Below, in pieces: positions 16,611 to 24,264 of a stretch of 64,000 nt of DNA. The stretch is taken from positions 29,377 through 93,376 of the IMG/VR virus record IMGVR_UViG_3300014720_000021; one strand, given 5' to 3'. Within the stretch, counting starts at the first letter, position 1. Each line of letters opens with the position of its first letter. A program made the translations under genes and the position numbers. This DNA is from a virus. The notes under the pieces are model-generated. The model saw only the letters and a program-made list of their open reading frames with translations, was not told the DNA's origin and made no database searches.

Positions 16611-16711
16611 TTAATCGCAAAAAACAAAATAGAAATGAGACCATTGAATGGATTCTTTGGGTATTTTCAGTCGCAACAATAATGTCACTTATGTTATTGA
16701 ATTTCATATAA
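16607..16711 (+). CDS. Tiny membrane peptide (34 aa)
   Basis: ATG at 16607 overlaps the previous stop by four bases, and its TAA shares a base with the ATG of the thymidylate synthase gene. Basic head (NRKKQNRNE) and one transmembrane helix (WILWVFSVATIMSLMLLNFI). Both junctions are translational-coupling type, which supports the gene and fixes the synthase start at 16711. Confidence 0.5.
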   Translation: MINRKKQNRNETIEWILWVFSVATIMSLMLLNFI

Positions 16712-17541
16712 TGATTAAAGCTGACGACTATTATATAAAGAATCTTAAAAAGATACTATCAGAAGGGTCTTGGGATGAAAGTCCAAGACCTAAATATCCA
16801 GATGGAACGCCAGCACATTCTAAATTCATAACTGGTGTTTATGAAGAGTACGATTTATCAAAAAATGAATTCCCTATCCCAACTTTAAGGAATACCGCAA
16901 TTAAGACTGGTATTAAGGAGATTTTATGGATATATCAGAAACAAACATCATCATTGGATGTTGCTAAGGAAATGGGTATTAATTGGTGGAATGAATGGAA
17001 TATTGGTAATAATACAATAGGTCAGCGATATGGTGCCACGGTATCAAAATATAAGCTAATCGATGACTTATTAACTGGTTTAATAAAAAATCCATTTTCT
17101 AGAAGACATATAATAAACTTGTATCAATACTCAGATTTATCTGAAACAGATGGTTTATACCCATGTGCGTATGAAGTAATGTTTTCAGTTAGAAAAGGTC
17201 AAGACGGTTTAATTCTGGATATGACACTGATACAACGTAGTAATGATTATATAATGGCTGGGTATATCAATAAAATTCAATATACCGCACTACAAATGAT
17301 GATTGCTGGACACTGTGGTTATGAGGTTGGTGTTTTTAGGCATCTGGTTCAGAACTTACATATCTATGACCGACATTTTGATGCGGTTGACGAATTATTG
17401 AATAAAGAACCGTTAGATTTACAACCTAAACTAACATTAGAAGCTAAAAAAGGTTTTTATGATTATTCAATAAATGATTTTATTATTACAGGTATTGAGG
17501 GAATTGAAAAACTAAGTGGTAAATTAGAAATTGCAATATGA
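16711..17541 (+). CDS. thyA: Thymidylate synthase-like enzyme
   Basis: 276 residues from the ATG at 16711, coupled to the upstream peptide gene (an in-frame TTG/ATG further upstream would overlap it). ThyA landmarks: the phosphate-binding RRH in FSRRHIINLY; the active-site cysteine in LYPCAYEV; QRSNDYIMAGYINK, where the asparagine aligns with the residue that selects dUMP; and NLHIYDRH. The usual Pro-Cys-His is Pro-Cys-Ala here, an unusual change next to the nucleophile. It would methylate (or possibly hydroxymethylate) dUMP using methylene-tetrahydrofolate, regenerated by the DHFR encoded 1 kb downstream in the same operon. Confidence 0.8.
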   Translation: MIKADDYYIKNLKKILSEGSWDESPRPKYPDGTPAHSKFITGVYEEYDLSKNEFPIPTLRNTAIKTGIKEILWIYQKQTSSLDVAKEMGINWWNEWNIGNNTIGQRYGATVSKYKLIDDLLTGLIKNPFSRRHIINLYQYSDLSETDGLYPCAYEVMFSVRKGQDGLILDMTLIQRSNDYIMAGYINKIQYTALQMMIAGHCGYEVGVFRHLVQNLHIYDRHFDAVDELLNKEPLDLQPKLTLEAKKGFYDYSINDFIITGIEGIEKLSGKLEIAI

Positions 17542-17792
17542 TTAAATTAACAACTGATAGTAAAGTTGAATATCCAACAACGTACAATGTGTTATGGGAA
17601 AACGGAAAACATTTAGGTTACTTTAGGTTAGATGTCGATGGTTACTATTATTTTGAGGAACTACCTAATGGTGGTTATTGGTCAGCACATTCGTTAAGAC
17701 ATATTGCCGATAAATTGGACGAAATTAACAAACCATATGATGATGAAGTAAATCAATATTTCGATAATTTAAAGAAAAATGGAGAAGATTGA
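17538..17792 (+). CDS. Hypothetical 84-aa protein
   Basis: Four-base overlap with the synthase stop. Aromatic-rich beta-type protein (GYFRLDVDGYYYFEEL, GGYWSAHSL) with a helical end; unrecognised. Its position inside the nucleotide operon does not by itself imply a metabolic role, because several neighbours are unrelated small genes. Confidence 0.55.
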   Translation: MIKLTTDSKVEYPTTYNVLWENGKHLGYFRLDVDGYYYFEELPNGGYWSAHSLRHIADKLDEINKPYDDEVNQYFDNLKKNGED

Positions 17793-17898
17793 TTTAGACG
17801 TTGATAACCGAATGTTACGAATCGGTTTTGGAAAGCATAATGGAAATTGGTTCTTTAGGGTTGATTTGTGGTTTGTTGGTTATAGATTTAAACCATGA
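17779..17898 (+). CDS. Tiny protein, GKHNGNWFFR motif
   Basis: 39 residues from an ATG overlapping the previous gene by 14 bases, ending in an ATGA junction with the next gene. Reads as three beta strands (RIGFGKHNGNWFFRVDLWFV). Very short beta proteins of this kind recur in phages, which with the tidy overlaps supports it as real. Confidence 0.5.
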   Translation: MEKIDLDVDNRMLRIGFGKHNGNWFFRVDLWFVGYRFKP

Positions 17899-18083
17899 AC
17901 ACACTACAGATAATTGATGAACATATAATCATTAGGGAAACTGTTGGTTATGATTTTTTAAAGGATATTTCTGTTGAAGATTTGCCCACAGTTATTGAGT
18001 TTCTTCGAGTTGTCGATAATTATAATAGAATGACAAAAAAACTAAAAGAAATAGAATGTTCAAATCCTTCTCAGAAATCCTAA
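17895..18083 (+). CDS. Hypothetical 62-aa protein
   Basis: Starts by ATGA overlap and runs 28 bases into the next gene. Acidic, helical, no motif recognised. Included because it forms an unbroken chain of overlaps between the flanking genes. Confidence 0.5.
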   Translation: MNTLQIIDEHIIIRETVGYDFLKDISVEDLPTVIEFLRVVDNYNRMTKKLKEIECSNPSQKS

Positions 18084-18436
18084 AACAATTTACGACAGGC
18101 CAAAGAGTCTTTGTGTTAGTGCTACTATTAATGTTTTCGTCTGGTAGTTACATTATAACGAATTACCTTAAGACTGATGATTGCAGACCTTTAATCGAAG
18201 AAAATTTAAAGTTACAAAGTGACTTTATTAAAATTTCAGAACTTATTCGTGAACGTGAAATGAGCAAACACGTTAGTGAGGCACATATGGAATCAGGTGA
18301 TGCGTTAATGTCAACAACCAGTTACGATACGATATATGTTGTTCGAGATGAGCCATCATCTGATGATGTTGTATTGGAAGAAATATTAGATATAGCAACG
18401 CAACATTGTGACGATGAAAGCAATATTAGCAATTAA
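18056..18436 (+). CDS. Single-pass membrane protein with coiled-coil
   Basis: 126 residues: a short basic cytoplasmic head, one transmembrane helix (about 18-38, FVLVLLLMFSSGSYIITNYL), then a charged helical region and an acidic tail with two cysteines. This topology resembles an inner-membrane spanin or an anchored accessory protein. I would not name it a spanin, because no matching outer-membrane lipoprotein is encoded nearby. Confidence 0.5.
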   Translation: MFKSFSEILKQFTTGQRVFVLVLLLMFSSGSYIITNYLKTDDCRPLIEENLKLQSDFIKISELIREREMSKHVSEAHMESGDALMSTTSYDTIYVVRDEPSSDDVVLEEILDIATQHCDDESNISN

Positions 18437-18797
18437 TAATCAAAATTACATTGGTTTAAATGGTGAACTACCATGGAAGTCATCAAGAGACCTTAAGCAT
18501 TTTAAGGAAATGACCAATGGTTGTAAGCTTTTGGTTGGTTATAATACAGCACTTAAGCTACCTAAACTATCTAATCGTGAACTTATTGTCGACCCAAGAA
18601 ATGAATTGTACCCAGTAACTGATGATATGTGGTGCATCGGTGGTAAAAAAACATACGAAAAATACGCACATTTAATTAAAGAGTTACATATATCACATAT
18701 TAACGATGATACAATTGGTGACGTTAAAGCGCCAGACCTATGGTCAATGATGAAAGCACCATCTAAGGTCCACCATTATTATTTTGATGTGGATTAA
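18414..18797 (+). CDS. folA: Dihydrofolate reductase (short form)
   Basis: 127 residues from the ATG at 18414, overlapping the membrane-protein gene by 23 bases. The DHFR N-terminal half is clear: MKAILAINNQNYIGLNGELPW (substrate loop), SRDLKHFKEMT, LLVGYNTA (cofactor-site TxxR/GR region reduced) and CIGGKKTYE, the conserved Gly-Gly NADPH-binding motif. At 127 residues it lacks part of the usual C-terminal strands (typical DHFR about 160). It would regenerate tetrahydrofolate for the thymidylate synthase in the same operon. Confidence 0.75.
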   Translation: MKAILAINNQNYIGLNGELPWKSSRDLKHFKEMTNGCKLLVGYNTALKLPKLSNRELIVDPRNELYPVTDDMWCIGGKKTYEKYAHLIKELHISHINDDTIGDVKAPDLWSMMKAPSKVHHYYFDVD

Positions 18798-18856
18798 TCT
18801 TGTGAAAAAAATTAATCAGACATAACTAATAACTATTCACTTTAATATGTTATTTG

Positions 18857-18865
18857 ATATTTATT
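18857..18865 (+). promoter_or_regulatory. Late-type promoter motif (ATATTTATT)
   Basis: GATATTTATTATTGAT, 17 bases before the ATG at 18883, in the 85-base gap after the DHFR gene. Confidence 0.45.
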
Positions 18866-18882
18866 ATTGATAAAAAATATAT

Positions 18883-19275
18883 ATGTTTATACCTAATCAC
18901 TTGCATGTCCTAATAAAAGGACATTTTTTAAATCCTCCTACTGAGGTTGAAATATTGAATCAATGGTTCATTGATTTGGTTAATAAGGTAAGAATGAAAG
19001 TTGTTGCTGGACCAACCAGTGTATACGTTAATGAGGAAGGTAATGAAGGGTTGACTGGTACGGTAACTCTAGCTACTAGTCATGCGAGTATTCATATTTG
19101 GGATTCGATATCACCAGCAATGTTTCAATTTGATTTATATTCATGTTCGCATTTTGATGTTGATGAAGTTTTAAACCATTTAGACGTATTTCAATTAACA
19201 GATGTCGAGTGGGTTTTAATTGACCGAAATGAAAAGCTTTTAGTCGTTGATAAGAATGTTAGACGATACATCTAA
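18883..19275 (+). CDS. speD-like: S-adenosylmethionine decarboxylase-like protein
   Basis: 130 residues, the size of a bacterial SpeD proenzyme. The landmark is ATSHASIHIW, aligned to the usual ESHxSIHTWPE, followed by FQFDLYSCSHFD, which corresponds to the conserved cysteine strand (DVFTCG). The serine that becomes pyruvoyl is present, but the glutamate before it is threonine, so self-cleavage and activity need testing. Active SpeD makes decarboxylated AdoMet for spermidine synthesis; polyamines neutralise packaged DNA. Relatives are known in some phages. Confidence 0.6.
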   Translation: MFIPNHLHVLIKGHFLNPPTEVEILNQWFIDLVNKVRMKVVAGPTSVYVNEEGNEGLTGTVTLATSHASIHIWDSISPAMFQFDLYSCSHFDVDEVLNHLDVFQLTDVEWVLIDRNEKLLVVDKNVRRYI

Positions 19276-19573
19276 TCGATTTCATATTGTTTCATGGTTA
19301 TTAAAAGACATGTTTTGGTGTCTAAAGTTCAGTACTATGGCTATCGTCATGATAGTTCCGACAATTTTGATTAGTATATATGTTTTAATTAAACATAAAG
19401 CTGAAAGATTAGAAAACGCCATATTAACATCATGGATATCTATGAATATATTTTGGATGTTGCATGAACTAATTGGTACATCTTTTATTTTGGTCTATCC
19501 ACCAATGATTATTGGAGTATTACTGATTATTTTTTTGATGTGGAGGAATTTTCGTCTTTATTTGCATATTTGA
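19256..19573 (+). CDS. Multi-pass membrane protein
   Basis: Start taken at the ATG at 19256, within the end of the SpeD-like gene; an upstream TTG is less likely. Three hydrophobic segments (about 24-45, 57-75 and 80-97) with short loops. Its end overlaps the convergent minus-strand operon by 47 bases. No family recognised; holin-like size and topology are possible but unsupported. Confidence 0.5.
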   Translation: MLDDTSNRFHIVSWLLKDMFWCLKFSTMAIVMIVPTILISIYVLIKHKAERLENAILTSWISMNIFWMLHELIGTSFILVYPPMIIGVLLIIFLMWRNFRLYLHI

Positions 19574-20096
19574 CGCCCATTATTGTACCAACAATTGAAA
19601 AGGCATTTGTTAATAGGATTCCTAATAGATTTGACCATGTTGAACCTATTATTTGTGTTTCTCGATTTATTACAATTGCGAATATATAAAGTAATGTTGT
19701 TACTATACCAATACCGATAATTACAAATAACGCACCATTTACGATGTTATTAATCATTTCATATTGGTTTTTCTTCTGTAAGATATCCAAATCGTCCTCA
19801 ACCGCTTTTTTAGCCTTATGAACATCATCCAAGGATTCTAACAATTCTTTATTAATTCGTTCTATTTCGTCTTTGGCATTCTGTAGTTCTTTATTCTGTT
19901 CTTGAACCTTTTTGGTTATTTCAAGTCTTTTTTTACGAGTTTCGGTATCTTTTGTTTTACAATCATTAAGATAACTTTCAAACTCTGAATCACCATCAGT
20001 ATCGATAATTTTCAATATATTACCTTCAAGGGTAATGTTATGAGTTTTATAGATATCTAAAAGAACAATCTTAGTATCTTCACTTAATTTGACCAT
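19527..20096 (-). CDS. Coiled-coil membrane protein in two-component operon
   Basis: 189 residues. A long charged coiled coil (about 50-115, with KVQEQNKELQNAKDEIERIN-type heptads) is followed by two transmembrane segments (about 118-140, FVIIGIGIVTTLLYIFAIVI; and 150-172) and a short charged tail. It starts at the base where the response-regulator gene stops (TAATG), so the two are translationally coupled. It is the natural candidate for the output or an accessory sensor of the adjacent kinase-regulator pair, since the regulator has no effector domain. No named family recognised. Confidence 0.65.
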   Translation of the reverse strand: MVKLSEDTKIVLLDIYKTHNITLEGNILKIIDTDGDSEFESYLNDCKTKDTETRKKRLEITKKVQEQNKELQNAKDEIERINKELLESLDDVHKAKKAVEDDLDILQKKNQYEMINNIVNGALFVIIGIGIVTTLLYIFAIVINRETQIIGSTWSNLLGILLTNAFSIVGTIMGVKYANKDENSSTSKK

Positions 20097-20527
20097 TATT
20101 TATAAACTTTAAATTGTAGTGTTCTGTTCTTATACCCCGCAAAATCTTTTCTAAATTCCTCCAATCTTGGCTCAATCTCATCAGATTTTATAATCCAGAA
20201 TTGGGCACCAGCCTTTAATGCTTTTGCTTGTTCCTCAGCTTCATCAGATGAAGAAATTATGCCACACACTACTTCATCACCATATTCGAAATTTAATTTA
20301 CGTATTAACTCTATACCATCAAAAGCTGAACCTATGATATTTAAATCAACAAAAATACATTCAGGTTTTGGTATTTCTTTATTGAACCATTTCTTAAACA
20401 ATTCTTCAGCATCTTCAGAGCTTGACAGTGTTGTTAAATTTAATGTTATATCTAACAAACTACAAGCGTCTTCAAATACTAAATGAAATAAATTTTCATC
20501 ATCAACTAACAATATCGATTCTATCAT
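20096..20527 (-). CDS. Single-domain response regulator (REC)
   Basis: 143 residues, REC domain only. The acidic pair is D9-D10 (LLVDDE), the phosphoacceptor is D61 in IFVDLN, the switch serines are in GIISSSDE (about 92-94), and the conserved lysine is K114 in WIIKSDE. All core residues for phosphotransfer are present. There is no DNA-binding or enzymatic output domain, as in CheY/Spo0F-type regulators, so output must be by protein contact. The ATG overlaps the kinase stop by four bases. Confidence 0.85.
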   Translation of the reverse strand: MIESILLVDDENLFHLVFEDACSLLDITLNLTTLSSSEDAEELFKKWFNKEIPKPECIFVDLNIIGSAFDGIELIRKLNFEYGDEVVCGIISSSDEAEEQAKALKAGAQFWIIKSDEIEPRLEEFRKDFAGYKNRTLQFKVYK

Positions 20528-21756
20528 ATTTTTATTTTTATTTTTGAACCACCGTTTTCACTTAAACCACATTCAATATCAAAACTATGTTCTTTTATTA
20601 TAGCTATACAGATATTAAGCCCTAAACCTGTACCTTTTTCTTTATTATTGTTATTTCTAATATATGGTTTAGAATATTCTTCAAATTGTTCCTGTGTCAT
20701 ACCCCTACCATTATCTTCAATAACAATTGTCCTATCATTTTCTTTATAAATACGAACAATTTTGGACTTACTATCATTATATTTCAAACCATTTCTAATT
20801 AGATTGTCAATTGCAGTACATATTAAAGCTTCGTTAGCATTTATAACCCCTAACTCACTAATATCAACTTGACTTGCATAGGCTGTACTTTTTAAATAAG
20901 TCTTTAACACTTCGTCTAATACTATCGGTTTTTTTTCTAGAATGGCATCTTTTTTAACTAAGTTCGTGAACTCTTTAACACCAGCATAAACTTTTTGTGC
21001 ATGTGATAAACCTTCTTCTAATAATTTAAGGGGCGCCTCAATTTTAAGTTCTTTGATTTTATCATCCGTTAATCTTCTTTTTAATGAATTAAGACCTCTA
21101 GGAATGTATGTATTTATACCTGAATGCATATCATGTCTTAATATTTTAGCGGCATGCTCTAAATAAGAATTATTTTTCTCAATTTCTTGTTGTTGTTTGA
21201 TTAACTCAGTTATATCATGTCTAACTGAGATATAACCAGTTAACTTACCATTTTGGTCAAACTCAGCTTTAATCCATGAATCAACAATATATTCATTACC
21301 GTTTTTACCCTTATTTATCACAACTTCATTCCATATTGATTTGTACTTAACGGTGGCAATATACATTTGTGTCCAGAATTCTTTTGTTTGTTTACCAGAA
21401 TTTAATACTGAATGGTCTTTACCTAATAACTCGTGGGCTTTATAACCAGAAACTTCACAAAATTTATCATTAACATAGATTATTTTACCTTTATTATCAG
21501 CTTTTGATATCAATGCAGAATCATTTAATAACGCTTCTGTCGATTTTCGGTTAGCTTTACCCTCTTTGATTATGTCGATTAATTCTTTTGTTATTATGAA
21601 GAAAGGTAATATAAAGAATATTAAACTTAAATATTCATACCACTCAATCATCTTAGTATGTTCCATGTAATCAAATAAAACAACCGTTTTGACTATTAAA
21701 AAACATAACATAATCAAGGTCGCTATAATACCACTTATTAAAATCTTTAATTTCAT
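20524..21756 (-). CDS. Membrane PAS sensor histidine kinase
   Basis: 410 residues. Two transmembrane helices near the N-terminus (about 8-28 and 42-60) with a very short external loop; a PAS domain (about 75-188; FCEVSGYKAHELLGKDH, and a PAC-like GYISVRHDITE); a dimerisation helix with the phosphoacceptor candidate H208 in ILRHDMHSG; and a HATPase_c domain with N-box (IDNLIRNGLKYN), G1 DNGRGM (348-353) and G2 GTGLGL (375-380). All catalytic boxes look intact. With almost no external domain, the signal is likely cytoplasmic or membrane-borne through PAS. It is followed immediately by its cognate regulator. Confidence 0.85.
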   Translation of the reverse strand: MKLKILISGIIATLIMLCFLIVKTVVLFDYMEHTKMIEWYEYLSLIFFILPFFIITKELIDIIKEGKANRKSTEALLNDSALISKADNKGKIIYVNDKFCEVSGYKAHELLGKDHSVLNSGKQTKEFWTQMYIATVKYKSIWNEVVINKGKNGNEYIVDSWIKAEFDQNGKLTGYISVRHDITELIKQQQEIEKNNSYLEHAAKILRHDMHSGINTYIPRGLNSLKRRLTDDKIKELKIEAPLKLLEEGLSHAQKVYAGVKEFTNLVKKDAILEKKPIVLDEVLKTYLKSTAYASQVDISELGVINANEALICTAIDNLIRNGLKYNDSKSKIVRIYKENDRTIVIEDNGRGMTQEQFEEYSKPYIRNNNNKEKGTGLGLNICIAIIKEHSFDIECGLSENGGSKIKIKI

Positions 21757-21821
21757 AATATTTAAATATCTAGATTATACTCTTAAATCCCTTATTTATT
21801 ACTTTTTTATCTTTTTAAATC

Positions 21822-21830
21822 TATTTATTA
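21822..21830 (+). promoter_or_regulatory. Late-type promoter motif (TATTTATTA)
   Basis: CTATTTATTAAATGATAAAAG, 21 bases before the ATG at 21852. The leader from 21833 onward is nearly identical to that of the paralogue at 23128. Confidence 0.5.
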
Positions 21831-21851
21831 AATGATAAAAGAATTATAATT

Positions 21852-22292
21852 ATGTCAAGTTTCGATGGTTACTTTCCAATTATACACACAGCAAGTGGTG
21901 CAACACCAGAATGTTATATATATCTTAAAGTATATGGTGGTACTGGTGGTGGTTCGGCAATAATAAATAATTTACCAATTAATATCGGTGCTGGTAGCAC
22001 AATAGACATTACTGTTAAATCAATTACTGGTGTAACTGGTAATGTATATCTTTTAGGTATGAAAAAGAACGTACTTGAAGGTAGTAATACGTTGGGTGGT
22101 TATGGTGACCAAATACCAAACCCAATTACTGGGAAATATGTAGTTACCCCTTGTCGAACAATAGTATTTAATGGTGATTTGATTGTAACTGGTACTTTAG
22201 AAATAAAACCTAATAGTACCCTCATTATAAATGGTTCATTGACCGATAATGGAACAGTTATAAATAACGGAACAATAATAATAAACCCATAA
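21852..22292 (+). CDS. Virion-type protein, paralogue A, beta-helix C-terminus
   Basis: 146 residues. The first 85 residues (SSFDGYFPIIHTASG..., YLKVYGGTGGG, VYLLGMKKNVL) are closely related to the whole of the protein at 23128-23388. The additional C-terminal 60 residues form short repeated strands with Asn/Gly turns (TLIINGSLTDNGTVINNGTI), typical of a beta-helix or fibre tip. Rich in Gly, Thr and Ser, low charge, late-type promoter: probably an exposed virion protein such as decoration or fibre. That assignment is inference. Confidence 0.6.
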   Translation: MSSFDGYFPIIHTASGATPECYIYLKVYGGTGGGSAIINNLPINIGAGSTIDITVKSITGVTGNVYLLGMKKNVLEGSNTLGGYGDQIPNPITGKYVVTPCRTIVFNGDLIVTGTLEIKPNSTLIINGSLTDNGTVINNGTIIINP

Positions 22293-22301
22293 AAAGAAAA
22301 A

Positions 22302-22931
22302 ATGAGCGGAATATATCAAAAACAAGTAAATTCAGGGACAGTAGCTTCGCCAAGTGCTGGTAGAACATTAATTTCAGTAAATGACTCAGGAGAATTATTC
22401 ACCAAAGATAGTAGTGGTAATGTGTCGATAACTCAACCTAAATTCGTAACAGTAGAAACAGCACATTCAGTTGATATAGAGTCATTACTTGCAGCAATAA
22501 GCGCTGACCCATTCGATGTTGAGCTTTGGAAAGCATCATTTTCTGTTAGCTTCTATGACGGTACAGTATTGAGTGGTATTTATGAGACCGTTGGTGATTT
22601 TTCAACTGAAGTATCATATAGTGGTATTATTGGGCTATCACCAAGTGATGATGAAACCTATAAAGAGTTATTAATAACATCAGCACTTTTTAAACCAACT
22701 GGTGGTGAGCAACTTGGTGGTATTCAAATGTCACATAATATTAAAATAGGTGGATTTCAAAATATCGAGATTACATATAGATATGAAGAGAATCCAGATG
22801 CTACTGGGTCTGATGGTAAATATCTTCATAGTTTTAAAATAATAATAGAAACAAATACTATACTTGGATATGTAGAAATATATGCTGATGATACTGAGTC
22901 TCATCAGTTTATATTTGATGGTATTAGTTAA
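22302..22931 (+). CDS. Putative virion structural protein
   Basis: 209 residues, beta-rich, Ser/Gly/Thr-rich and acidic, starting with an N-terminal segment (SGTVASPSAGRTLISVNDSG) of the kind seen at the attachment end of tail fibre or decoration proteins. It is cotranscribed with the paralogue at 21852 (nine-base gap). No enzymatic motif is seen. Confidence 0.55.
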   Translation: MSGIYQKQVNSGTVASPSAGRTLISVNDSGELFTKDSSGNVSITQPKFVTVETAHSVDIESLLAAISADPFDVELWKASFSVSFYDGTVLSGIYETVGDFSTEVSYSGIIGLSPSDDETYKELLITSALFKPTGGEQLGGIQMSHNIKIGGFQNIEITYRYEENPDATGSDGKYLHSFKIIIETNTILGYVEIYADDTESHQFIFDGIS

Positions 22932-22953
22932 CCGATTTAAAAATTTGAATAAA

Positions 22954-23067
22954 ATGATAGAAAAGATAAAAGAAGCCGCAAAGAAAGTGAATGAGGCAAA
23001 ACGAAAATCTGTAAAAGAGAATATTCCAATGTCAGAAGCATTGAAGCAAGTATTTAATACCAATTAA
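22954..23067 (+). CDS. Short amphipathic helical peptide (37 aa)
   Basis: ATG at 22954, 22 bases after the preceding stop. Entirely helical and basic (IEKIKEAAKKVNEAKRKS) with a final SEALKQVFN helix. I chose this ATG over a longer upstream start that lies inside the previous gene and would add a chance hydrophobic stretch. Moderate support from position and composition only. Confidence 0.4.
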   Translation: MIEKIKEAAKKVNEAKRKSVKENIPMSEALKQVFNTN

Positions 23068-23097
23068 CTTATTCTTTGTTTTTTTAATGTCTGATTC

Positions 23098-23106
23098 ATA
23101 TTTATA
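23098..23106 (+). promoter_or_regulatory. Late-type promoter motif (ATATTTATA)
   Basis: TCATATTTATATATGATAAAAG, 21 bases before the ATG at 23128; promoter and leader match those of 21852. Confidence 0.55.
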
Positions 23107-23127
23107 TATGATAAAAGAATTATAATT

Positions 23128-23388
23128 ATGTCAAGTTTCCACGGTTATTTCCCAATAATGCACCCAGCAAGTGGGTCCACACTAAGCGCATTTACTTATT
23201 TACAAGTATATGGTGGTACTAGTGGTGGTACAGCAACCTTAAATGGTACACCAGTTAATATAGCAGCTGGAAGTACTATTGATTTGGTGGTTAAAACCAT
23301 AAGTGGTATCAGTGGTGATATCTATCTATTAGGTATGCGAAAGAACGTATTGGTGGGTAGTGGAGTATTAGGCGGATATGGCGGATAA
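23128..23388 (+). CDS. Virion-type protein, paralogue B
   Basis: 86 residues, matching the N-terminal domain of the 21852 protein along its whole length (SSFHGYFPIMHPASG, YLQVYGGTSGG, IYLLGMRKNVL, LGGYGG). It lacks the beta-helix extension. Duplication of promoter, leader and coding region together indicates a recent segmental copy followed by divergence or loss of the tail. Likely a virion surface protein, by composition and late-type promoter. Confidence 0.6.
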   Translation: MSSFHGYFPIMHPASGSTLSAFTYLQVYGGTSGGTATLNGTPVNIAAGSTIDLVVKTISGISGDIYLLGMRKNVLVGSGVLGGYGG

Positions 23389-23419
23389 AATAATTAAACG
23401 AAAAAAATAAATTAATTAA

Positions 23420-24244
23420 ATGAAAAATAATAGCATTAACCCAACAACCCTTAAAGGTAAAGAAAAGACTCAAAGAATGCTTGAACTTATGGGTCAAACT
23501 ATGATAAAAGAAAATGTTGACCGTTCAGTTATTGAACTAACTAAAAGGGGTCCAGATGGTAAAATCTATGGTATTATCAGAGAAAATCATGAGTATTACA
23601 TTAAGATTGCCGAAGGTACTGAAAATCTAACAAAGGATAGTTTCAAGTATATTGGTGGTCTTAAAAATAAAAAAGATTTTGCTTACCCATCATATGCGAA
23701 AGCTATTAAACATTTGAACTATAAATTCAAGTCCCTTGATGAATCTTTGGGTGTTAAATCAAATATAAATGTATTTGAAAATGATAATTTGGTAACCGAA
23801 CACCATCCTTATAAAGCTGACCAAAAATTGTCAGCAACAAAGGGTATGGGTGATGGTCAAGAATATATTGTTGATAAAAAAGGTGCTGAACTTTCATTTA
23901 AAAATAAAGAAGGTAAAGCTGAAGACGGTTTCGGTGATAATGTAGCTGAAAAGGATGTGATGGATGAATTTGAAGGGGTTACACTATCTGAAAACGAATC
24001 TAAGATTGACGAAATGATTACTGGTAAAATAAATCGAAGAGTAACTATATCAGAAGATGACGTTAGAGTTTCAAAACCATTAAGTATTCTTAGGGGTATT
24101 GACGTAATCGATGAGGCTATTTCTAAAGCTACTGGTGAGAAGAAGCTTGAAGAAATGGCTATAGCAACGGAACTTCTTAAAAAATTCTCTAAAGATGAAG
24201 TGATTTCAATCTTAGAAAATGTAACTGGAAAAAAAAAAGTCTAA
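23420..24244 (+). CDS. Virion-associated protein, may frameshift into next gene
   Basis: 274 residues. A conserved-looking centre (IYGIIRENHEYYIKIAEG, YIGGLKNKKDFAYPSYAKAI) is followed by a charged region and a C-terminal helix-rich part. The frame ends GKKKV-stop just after a run of ten A (24229-24238). In the -1 frame the same run continues KKKSLNETKADG directly into the start of the 24265 gene without a stop. The two may thus be one 750-residue protein made by slippage, or an operon pair with separate start. Function not known; it lies in the late virion region. Confidence 0.6.
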   Translation: MKNNSINPTTLKGKEKTQRMLELMGQTMIKENVDRSVIELTKRGPDGKIYGIIRENHEYYIKIAEGTENLTKDSFKYIGGLKNKKDFAYPSYAKAIKHLNYKFKSLDESLGVKSNINVFENDNLVTEHHPYKADQKLSATKGMGDGQEYIVDKKGAELSFKNKEGKAEDGFGDNVAEKDVMDEFEGVTLSENESKIDEMITGKINRRVTISEDDVRVSKPLSILRGIDVIDEAISKATGEKKLEEMAIATELLKKFSKDEVISILENVTGKKKV

Positions 24245-24264
24245 ACGAAACTAAAGCTGACGGA

